From positions 537,161-601,160 of the forward strand of contig CAWJEJ010000005.1 of the NCBI GenBank assembly GCA_963841855.1: 64,000 nucleotides of DNA, read 5' to 3'. The position numbers and the translations under genes were made by a program. Below, in pieces: positions 57,881 to 64,000 of this stretch. This DNA comes from CAXBBB01 sp963841855. GTDB lineage: Bacteria > Bacteroidota > Rhodothermia > Rhodothermales > BA12. The notes under the pieces are model-generated. The model made no database searches. It had not been told where the DNA came from and worked only from the letters and a program-made list of their open reading frames with translations. Position 1 is the stretch's first letter; every line of letters starts with the position of its first letter.

Positions 57881-58887
57881 GCCAGCCCGCCAACCTCTCC
57901 GCGTCGGTTCGCCAACGCCTCCTCAACGTGTCACGTGCGAACGGAGAAGCATTCGACTTGACGCTCGGGCGGTACGCGCGCGAGCGATTCCTCTACCGGC
58001 TCGGCACGTCGCCCCACGCCGACCGGTTCGTACTCAAAGGCGCCACGCTCTTTCTCGCGTGGCAAGGTGAGCCGCACCGCATCACGCGCGACCTCGACCT
58101 GCTGGGCCACGGCGATCTGACTGAGGAGACGCTCTCTCAACTGATCCGCGAAATAGCTGCCCACGACGTACCGGATGACGCATTGGTCTTCGACCCCGAC
58201 TCGATCCGCGTGTCGCCGATACGTGAGACGCAGGCATACGACGGTCTCCGCGTGCTGCTGATGGCGCGTCTCGGCAGAGCGCGCATCCCGATGCAGATCG
58301 ACGTGGGCTTCGGCGATGCCGTCACGCCGGATGCCAAGCCGGTCGAGTTGCCAGCCCTCCTCGACTTTCCCGCCCCCACTCTCTCGGCCTATCCGCCCGA
58401 GACTGTTGTCGCCGAGAAGTTCGAAGCACTCGTCTCGCTCGGCATCGTCAACACTCGGATGAAGGACTTCTACGACCTGTGGCACCTCAGCCGCACGTTC
58501 GCCTTCGAGGGAGCCGTTCTCCGCCTCGCCGTCGACCGGACGTTCGAGCGGCGGCACACGGCCAAGCCCGAAGCAGTCCCTATCGCTCTGACAAAAGAGT
58601 TCTCCGGCGACGCGGACAAACAGTCGCAGTGGCGAGGGTTCGTCCGCCGCAGCAACCTCGACGCTCCCGAACTGAGCACTTTAACCGAGCATCTCGCAGC
58701 ATTTCTACTCCCCCTGCTCGGTTCAAACCTCGCGGGGACGAGCCACTGGCTACCAGATCACGGGTGGTCCTCGGCCCAGCACAGCCGCTCAGCAAGATAC
58801 CGTCGCCAAGCCGGTACCGCTCGCGGCCTGATCCACATGGCCGACGACTTCGACGATCCGCTCAATGATTTTGAGGACTACACGTGA
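57877..58887 (+). CDS. AbiEii-type nucleotidyltransferase toxin
   Basis: A 336-residue nucleotidyltransferase. Motif I is VLKGATLFLAW, motif II RDLDLLGHGD (catalytic Asp pair), then MQIDVGFGD and VVAEKFEALVSLG. AbiEii/AbiGii toxins add nucleotides to tRNA acceptor ends and form type IV systems with AbiEi. The start at 57877 overlaps AbiEi (ATGA). The C-terminus ends with an acidic DDFDDPLNDFEDYT tail. Confidence 0.86.
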   Translation: MSQPANLSASVRQRLLNVSRANGEAFDLTLGRYARERFLYRLGTSPHADRFVLKGATLFLAWQGEPHRITRDLDLLGHGDLTEETLSQLIREIAAHDVPDDALVFDPDSIRVSPIRETQAYDGLRVLLMARLGRARIPMQIDVGFGDAVTPDAKPVELPALLDFPAPTLSAYPPETVVAEKFEALVSLGIVNTRMKDFYDLWHLSRTFAFEGAVLRLAVDRTFERRHTAKPEAVPIALTKEFSGDADKQSQWRGFVRRSNLDAPELSTLTEHLAAFLLPLLGSNLAGTSHWLPDHGWSSAQHSRSARYRRQAGTARGLIHMADDFDDPLNDFEDYT

Positions 58888-59021
58888 GCGGCTTCTCCTC
58901 AGTGCCGCACGCTCTGGGGAGTGGCTGCGTGGCACCTTTCGTCAGGTGGCGCAGCTGCGATGTCGAAATGAGTAGATCGCCTCTACGAATAGCGATCTGA
59001 GGGCAGAGAGAGGGATAGGCG

Positions 59022-59090
59022 TGCATGGAGGTAGCGTAGCGTGTTGCACATAGGTAGCGCAGACCGCTGCATAGAGGTAGCGTAGCCATC
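59022..59090 (+). repeat. Three 23-bp direct repeats upstream of DUF4143 gene
   Basis: Units starting at 59022, 59045 and 59068 with exact 23-bp period share TGCA-x-AGGTAGCGTAG-type sequence; a partial fourth begins near 59091. They lie 60-130 bp upstream of the DUF4143 gene and could be an operator or iteron array. Confidence 0.65.
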
Positions 59091-59148
59091 GGCTCGTGCG
59101 TAGCTTACCCCTTCGCTTTCGCTCTTTTGAATTTGTCCGCTTGCACCG

Positions 59149-60420
59149 ATGGCGTATCTGCTCCGACTCGTCGACTCCGAACTGGACGAACTGCTGCCTG
59201 CTCTGCCCGCGATTGCAGTCGAGGGAGCGAAAGGCGTCGGCAAGACCGAAACGGCGCTTCGACGGGCGCAATCGGTGTACCGGTTCGACGATCCGGCGGC
59301 GGCCGAACTGGCGCGCGCCGACCCGGGTCGCGTGCTCCAATCCGCTCCGCCCGTCCTGCTCGACGAGTGGCAGCGCGTGCCCGCACTGTGGGACAGCGTG
59401 CGACGAGCCGTCGACGCCGGTGCGGCTCCGGCTAGCTTCCTGCTCACGGGTTCGGCCACGCCTACCGACCAGCCGACCCACTCGGGAGCCGCACGCGTGG
59501 TGACGGTGCGGATGCGCCCGCTCTCGCTGGCCGAGCGTCAGATCGAGACCCCAACCGTCAGCCTCGCCACTCTGCTCTCGGGCGCGCGCCCTGCCATAGA
59601 AGGGACGACGGACGTGGGGCTGGTGGACTACATCCGCGAGATCCTGGGGTCGGGCTTTCCAGGACTGCGCGGGCTGAGCGGACGACCGCTGCGGGCGATG
59701 CTCGACGGCTACCTGCGCCGCATCGTCGACGTCGACGTGCGCGAACAGGGCCTGGCCGTGCGGCGCCCCGACAGCCTGCGCCGGTGGATGACGGCCTACG
59801 CCGCGGCGACGGCCACGAGCGCGCAGTACGAGACGATCCGCGACGCGGCAACGGCGGGCGAGTCGGACAAACCTGCCAAAACGATGACGATCTCCTACCG
59901 CGACACGCTCGAACGGCTCTGGATTCTGGATCCGCTGCCTGCATGGCTGCCCTCGCGCAGCCCCATCGCCCGGCTCACGCGCGCGCCCAAGCATCACCTG
60001 GCAGACCCTGCCCTGGCAGCTCGGCTAGTCGGTGCGACCGAAGAAGGGCTGCTACGCGGCGAGGCGCCCGGCCCCGTCGTCCCCCGCGACGGCACGCTGG
60101 CCGGGCACCTGTTCGAATCGCTCGTCACGCTCTCTATCCGTACCTACGCACAGGCTGCCGAAGCGCGCGCGGGACATCTGCGCACGGCAGGCGGTAAGCA
60201 GGAGTGCGACCTGATCATTGAGCGGGCCGACGGGCGCGTCGTAGCCATCGAGGTCAAGTTGGCCCGCGAGGTGCGCGAGCGCGACGTGCGGCACCTTCGG
60301 TGGCTCGGCGAGAAGCTGGGCGACGACCTGCTCGACGCCGTCGTGGTGACGGCGGGACCGTCGGCGTACCGAAGACCAGACGGCATCGCCGTCGTCCCTG
60401 CCGCACTTCTGGGGGCGTGA
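59149..60420 (+). CDS. ATPase with DUF4143 nuclease-like domain
   Basis: A 423-residue protein of the DUF4143/AAA_14 group. Walker A is AVEGAKGVGKTETAL, Walker B PVLLDEWQRVPALW. The C-terminal DUF4143 part holds ECDLIIERADGRVVAIEVKL (D-x-x-E-x-K pattern). Such proteins are linked to stress or toxin-like functions and are common on mobile DNA. It stands alone, preceded by the 23-bp repeats. Confidence 0.86.
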   Translation: MAYLLRLVDSELDELLPALPAIAVEGAKGVGKTETALRRAQSVYRFDDPAAAELARADPGRVLQSAPPVLLDEWQRVPALWDSVRRAVDAGAAPASFLLTGSATPTDQPTHSGAARVVTVRMRPLSLAERQIETPTVSLATLLSGARPAIEGTTDVGLVDYIREILGSGFPGLRGLSGRPLRAMLDGYLRRIVDVDVREQGLAVRRPDSLRRWMTAYAAATATSAQYETIRDAATAGESDKPAKTMTISYRDTLERLWILDPLPAWLPSRSPIARLTRAPKHHLADPALAARLVGATEEGLLRGEAPGPVVPRDGTLAGHLFESLVTLSIRTYAQAAEARAGHLRTAGGKQECDLIIERADGRVVAIEVKLAREVRERDVRHLRWLGEKLGDDLLDAVVVTAGPSAYRRPDGIAVVPAALLGA

Positions 60421-60782
60421 GGCTGGCGGTAGCCCGAAGACAGGTTGCCAACCGCGGACCGTGGCGACGGTACGGTAGTGAGCCGAGACGAACGCTAACG
60501 TCTAACTGCCTATGCCCACATGCACTCTATGACCTCCTCCGAACCCTCACGCTCAGCACTGCATGAGTCCCGACGAGGCCATGCAACAACTGACCGATCA
60601 AGCTCAACATATTGGACTCAGCCATCCGTGGTTTTCGTGCCCATGGCCTGCACTCGTTCCTCTCTTTTCTTCAATTTAGACGTGATGTTTTAGGGTCACA
60701 TCCGTGCGGACCCCATGCGGACCACTCTTCTTCACACACCGCGCAAACACAAGGGGCACAGTCACTTACACGGTACGTGTGT
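60421..60782. other. Right-end region of the island without a clear gene
   Basis: About 360 bp. The only notable items are the paired TGCGGACC repeat at 60705-60726 and a short frame starting MSPDEAMQQLTDQAQHIG near 60562. The latter is too short to be judged a gene. The sequence is more AT-rich than the window average. Confidence 0.4.
60705..60726 (+). repeat. Paired direct repeat at island right end (arm-type site candidate)
   Basis: TGCGGACC (60705-60712) and TGCGGACCACT (60716-60726), 11 bp apart, match the pair at 16949-16970 in sequence, spacing and orientation. At both ends the pair lies just inside the island next to the tRNA-derived repeat. Confidence 0.5.
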
Positions 60783-60829
60783 CTTCAATGGCATTGAAGA
60801 GGTCAGCGGTTCGATTCCGCTAGGCTCCA
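60783..60829 (+). pseudogene. 3' half of a tRNA-Ala (GGC anticodon)
   Basis: Anticodon stem CTTCA/TGAAG with loop ATGGCAT (anticodon GGC at 60790-60792), variable loop AGGTC, T arm AGCGG-TTCGATT-CCGCT, acceptor half AGGCTCC and discriminator A. The D arm and 5' acceptor strand are missing: the upstream bases do not contain the AGCTCAGTTGGTAGAGC expected. It is the right border scar of the island. Confidence 0.8.
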
Positions 60830-60850
60830 CCCCCGAAAACGGCCCGGAAA
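60823..60850 (+). repeat. Candidate attR core
   Basis: GGCTCCACCCCCGAAAACGG and following bases match 16837-16863 with one extra C. Together the two copies bound about 44 kb of accessory DNA. Confidence 0.6.
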
Positions 60851-60880
60851 CCTGATTAAACAGCGTTTTCGGGCCGTTTT
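60836..60880 (+). terminator. Terminator behind the tRNA remnant
   Basis: An 11-bp stem AAAACGGCCCG (60836-60846) against 60870-60880, ending in four Ts. It resembles the terminator behind tRNA-Ala at the left border. Confidence 0.75.
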
Positions 60881-61202
60881 GCTTTGATGCGCGTTGTGCC
60901 AGGAAACGACATAAAATGCCACCTCAGGGCCGAAACGTCAGCCAATAGACAGACATGAATCTTAAGGAAGAGGAGGTGGTGAACAGACCCGGTTTTACCG
61001 GAGACTGATTTGCGTGAGTGCCAAAGCCAGAGTCTGACTCTGGCTTTGGCGGTGAAAGACCTGCTCGTACTCGGCAGGACAAAGGTAGCCCAGTGGCTCC
61101 GTCAACCGGCGCTCGTTAAACCACCACACCCCGCACCGTCGATACGGGCGTTCCAGCGTGGCAAGCTCCACCTGCTCCAGTCCGCGCCAGGGACGCTCGT
61201 GA

Positions 61203-62434
61203 GGTCAAGTAGCGAATGTTGTGGGTTGGTGAAATAGGGCGTGAAGTGGGGTCATGTCCAGGTACTTGCGCTCGGCCCAGTCCTCGGACACCCGCAGCAG
61301 CACTGCCGTGGCTAGCGTCTCGGCGCTCCGCTCGTTCGGGAAGACGCCCACCACGCGGGTGCGACGCTTTACCTCTCGAAAGACCCGCTCGATGCCGTTG
61401 GTCGTGCGGATCAGACGGTGGTGGCTCGATGGAAACGACGTGTACGTCAGCGCTTCATCCAGACCACGTGCAAGCGATGCCACGGCCTTCGGATACCGCT
61501 TGCCGTAGCGCTCCGAGAAACCGATGGCGAGCGTCTCTGCTGTCTCCCGGCGAGCCGCCTGAAACACCTGCTTCAAGTCCGCCGCCACCTCCTTCGACTC
61601 GGTTTGCGGCACGTGAGAGAGGATATTGCGCTGGAAATGGACTGCGCAGCGCTGCCAAGCCGCTGACGGGACCTCGACTTGAACCGCGCTCTTGATCGAC
61701 TCATGATCGTCCGATATAACCAGCCGCACACCGCGCAGCCCGCGCTCGACGAGACCTTGCAGCAGGTCCCGCCACGTCTCGGTGCGCTCGCCTGGTGCAG
61801 CTTCTACGGCTAGCACTTCTCGGTGGCCCTCGTCGGAGACGCCGACAGCGACGAGCAGAGCCACGCTGCGCACCGCTCCGGCCCATCGCGCCTTGACGTA
61901 GGTCGGCGTCGAGGTAGAGGTATGGGTAGCTACGATTGCTGTCGAGCCTGCGCTCTCTCCACTCGGCGAACACGTCCTCGAAGCGCGCGCAAATCCGGCT
62001 CACGGCGTCCTTGGAGATCTTCTGGCCCGAAAGCTTGCCCGTGATCTGCTCGACCTTGCGCGTCGAGACGCCCTGGAGGTACATCTCCAAGATCGCCTCT
62101 TCGAGCGAGCCAGTCATGCGCCGGTAACGCTCGAAGACCTCGGTCAGAAACGGCATCTCGCGCGCTCTGGGTACGCGGATCTGCTGGATGTGTCCGGCAG
62201 CGGTGGTGAGGGCGCGTCCGTAGTGGCCGTTACGCTCGCCCCTTCGCCTCTCGGTGCGCTCGCGGTGCTGGGCTTGGAGTTGGGCGGTCATTTCCTCTTC
62301 CATGACCTGTTCGAAGCACGCCTTTGATGGCGTCTCGGACGCGGTCTTCGATCGAGGCTGTGGCCCGCTCTGTGATGTCGTCGTGTGTCATGGGGTTAGC
62401 TCGGTTGCTAAACCCACAAGATCTGCTACGTTAC
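61203..62434 (-). mobile_element. IS256-family insertion sequence inside IS3
   Basis: 1232 bp flanked by the 9-bp duplication CGCTCGTGA (61194-61202 and 62435-62443). Imperfect inverted ends: GTCAAGTAGCGAATGTTGTG at the left and GTAACGTAGCAGATCTTGTG on the opposite strand at the right. It encodes a Mutator-type transposase and cuts IS3 OrfB near its end. Confidence 0.9.
61205..62390 (-). pseudogene. IS256-family transposase, two frameshifts
   Basis: Reading on the minus strand: MTHDDITERATASIEDRVRD, a shift near 62316, then EQVMEEEMTAQLQAQHRERT to YPYLYLDA, a shift near 61905, then RSVALLVAVGVSDEGHREVL, VISDDHESIKSAVQVE, CAVHFQRNILSHVP and TNGIERVFREVKRRTRVVGV. The order and motifs match IS256 transposases, which are normally a single frame, so this copy is probably inactive or misread. 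Confidence 0.8.
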
Positions 62435-63190
62435 CGCTCGTGACGGATCACCTCGGTCTTGTACAGGCCGATTATCGTCTCGGCCAGGGCATTGTCATAC
62501 GAATCACCCTTGCTGCTCACTGACGGCTCGACGCCCGCCTCGGTAAGGCGCTCCGAGTAGCGAATGGACAAGTATTGCGACCCCCTGTCGCTATGGTGAA
62601 CCAGGCTGTTGGCTCCAATCTGCCTGTCGCAGATGGCCTGTTCGGGCGCGTCGAGCGCTAGGTCGGCCTCGAGCGAGTTCGACACGCGCCATCCGACTAT
62701 GCGGCGCGAAGAAGACATCGATCACAAAGGCGACGTAGACGAAGCCGCGCCACGTAGCGACATAGGTTAGGTCCAAAACCCAAAGCCCGCCCGCCGAGGC
62801 GGGGCGGAATTCGGGCGCTCGGGCGTGAAGTCGCGGCCGACCAAGTCCAAAGGACGCTCGGCACCTTCTGCTGGTACGGTTGTGCGCACGCGGCGGCCTC
62901 GAACGACGCCGCGCAAATCTATCTCGCGCATCAAACGCACTACGACTACGGTGCACCGAGCGACAGAGAAACCTTCCCCGTTCAATTGACGCCACACTTT
63001 TCGTGCGCCATAGACGCGGCGGTTTTTGCGCCACACCCATTTGATCTCGGGCCGAAGCACCTCGTCGCTGACCGCGCGGGCCGAGCGCAGCGCAGGATCG
63101 GACTGGCGGGCTTTCCAAGCGTAATAGGTCGACGGAGCAATCGGCAAAACGGCGCAGATCGACTCGACTGCGTAGGTATTGCGGTGGTCG

Positions 63191-63543
63191 TCAATGAAGG
63201 CCACCATCATCTCGGTCGGCGGTCGAGCTCCGCCTGTGCGAACCCACCACCGTCGGTGGTGGCGCCGATGCTTTGCGTAGGATCTCGTTGGCTCGGCCCA
63301 ACTCTCTGACCTCACGCTCAAGTTCTTTCAGGCGCGCTTTCTCGTCATTCGTCGGTCCAGCTCTGCGCCCGTTGTCGCGCTCAGATTTGCGCACCCAATT
63401 ACGTAGGGTCTCTGCTGTGCAGCCGATTTTCTCGGTCACTGATCGGATGGCTGCCCACTGGGATGGATGGTTGTGCTCGTGGTCAAAGACTAGACGAATG
63501 GCCCGCTCGCGGACTTCGGGGAGTAGCGTTTCGATGTGCTCAT
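63191..63543 (-). pseudogene. IS3-family OrfA, damaged
   Basis: The core reads PEVRERAIRLVFDHEHNHPS, TEKIGCTAETLRNWVRKSER and a leucine zipper (KELEREVRELGRANEILRKA). A missing C near 63518 separates the normal start at 63543 from this frame, and a palindrome CCACCACCG-T-CGGTGGTGG at 63244-63262 replaces the usual end of the protein. Confidence 0.75.
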
Positions 63544-63639
63544 AGCTCCAGGTTCTCAAAGAGTGGAGCCTCCGACAAACCCGGGACGGTTCAACATAGG
63601 GTACGCCAAGCATTTCCAAGTGAAGCATCGCGATGCGCG

Positions 63640-63863
63640 ATGCGCAGTTCGCCAATGGTTCGACGCATATCAACAGCATCGAATCGTTTCCGCCCGCCGA
63701 CGGCTGATCGGCGAGCTTTGCCAAGCGCCGAATGATCAAGTTCAACGGCGTGTCCAGTTTGACTTTTCTGCTGCGACTCAAAGAGACCGAGTGGCGGTTC
63801 AACCATCGCGGCGACGGTCTCTACCCCGACCCGATGAACCTGCTGCGGACTCATCCGCTTTGA
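63640..63863 (+). pseudogene. IS1595-family transposase C-terminal remnant
   Basis: The plus-strand reading QFANGSTHINSIESF, an in-frame TGA at 63705-63707, then FAKRRMIKFNGVSSLTFLLR and LKETEWRFNHRGDG ending at 63861-63863 matches the C-terminus of ISXO2/IS1595 transposases. The N-terminal two-thirds are absent. A GGCTGCCCC end-like sequence follows near 63898. Confidence 0.65.
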
Positions 63864-63912
63864 GATCTTCAATTCCTAAACCCATGTTTTATTGAGGCTG
63901 CCCCATTCCGGC

Positions 63913-64000
63913 TCAAAGGCCGAAGTTGCGCAGCTTATAGGTCAGGTTGAGCATCACGTAGCGGCCGAGTGCGACCGACTGCGCGTCCTCGACATAGGAC
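63913..64000 (-). CDS. C-terminal end of an outer-membrane (TonB-dependent-like) receptor, partial
   Basis: The minus strand gives SYVEDAQSVALGRYVMLNLT then YKLRNFGL and a stop at 63913-63915. An alternating beta-strand ending of this kind is typical of TonB-dependent receptors and other outer-membrane barrels in Bacteroidota-type bacteria. The rest lies beyond the window. It marks the return to chromosomal genes. Confidence 0.55.
   Translation of the reverse strand, partial: SYVEDAQSVALGRYVMLNLTYKLRNFGL

Larger units (their letters stand above)
60995..63321 (-). pseudogene. IS3-family OrfB transposase, split and frameshifted
   Basis: From the right: MMVAFIDDHRNTYAVESICA, RRVYGARKVWRQLNGEG, then WVLDLTYVATWRG (first Asp), HHSDRGSQYLSIRYSERL (second Asp), NALAETIIGLYKTEVIRHER (Glu), and after the inner IS the tail WWFNERRLTEPLGYLCPAEY ending at 60995. 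All DDE residues are there, but frames change at a GC palindrome near 62785-62807, at an extra T near 62718 and at the IS256 insertion. Joining across the IS restores IRHERPWRGLEQVELATLE exactly. Confidence 0.82.
60980..63593 (-). mobile_element. IS3-family element interrupted by an IS256-family element
   Basis: Ends TGAACAGACCCGG-TTTTACCGG (from 60980) and its counterpart on the minus strand TGAACCGTCCCGGGTTTGTC (from 63593) are imperfect inverted repeats of the IS3 family. OrfA lies at the right and OrfB runs leftward. Without the inner IS it would be about 1.4 kb. No flanking target duplication is clear. Confidence 0.78.

Noticed and set aside
60783..60829. Functional tRNA-Ala(GGC)
   Set aside because: No D arm or 5' acceptor strand is present upstream, so it cannot fold as a full tRNA.

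Overview
The window is high-GC bacterial DNA. It looks like a member of the Rhodothermota/Bacteroidota (Rhodothermales-like): starts mostly lack a purine-rich ribosome-binding site, a TonB-dependent-receptor-like C-terminus enters at the right edge, and a DUF6266 protein typical of Bacteroidota-type phages is present. This is inference; no 16S gene is in view.

Positions 1-16900 are ordinary chromosome with compact, intact housekeeping genes: an NAD-dependent epimerase, recA, cinA, a TraB/GumN-like protein, pyrE, pgsA, dnaK, a biotin-carrier protein, a secreted M28 peptidase, engB, aconitase, and a large lipoprotein zinc protease. Several have recognisable factor-independent terminators. The block ends at an intact tRNA-Ala(CGC) with a good promoter.

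Positions 16840-60880 form a large accessory island. It starts right behind tRNA-Ala and ends at the 3' half of a second tRNA-Ala (GGC anticodon). Both ends carry the same tRNA-tail/terminator repeat and matching pairs of an 11-bp-spaced direct repeat. Inside, in order: a control module (HTH protein, divergent S24 peptidase-like protein); a two-gene Druantia type III-like defence system with a truncated KAP NTPase beside it; a long type I restriction-modification operon (half-length HsdS, small GGGD-motif protein, HsdM, Fic, HsdS, PLD-like protein, frameshifted coiled-coil protein, HsdR, YgjP-like metalloprotein), most genes overlapping by 4 bases; a DUF262/DUF1524 (GmrSD-like) nuclease and an HNH nuclease; a DUF488 gene pair broken by an IS5-family element; a second IS5-family element; and a frameshifted McrA-like HNH enzyme of the type that recognises phosphorothioated DNA. 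Next comes a compact phage- or satellite-like replicon (DUF5675, holin-like protein, DUF6266 protein, iterons, split primase-helicase, HTH protein, tyrosine integrase), followed by toxin-antitoxin genes (Phd with a truncated PIN, PIN plus small partner, AbiEi/AbiEii) and a DUF4143 ATPase preceded by 23-bp repeats.

Positions 60900-63900 are an IS graveyard: an IS3-family element interrupted by an IS256-family element with a 9-bp target duplication, then an IS1595-like remnant. The start of the next chromosomal gene (outer-membrane receptor C-terminus, minus strand) follows.

Many island and IS genes carry single-base frameshifts, several in homopolymer runs, while the housekeeping genes are intact. 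This points either to decay of mobile genes or to uncorrected sequencing error in GC-rich accessory DNA.
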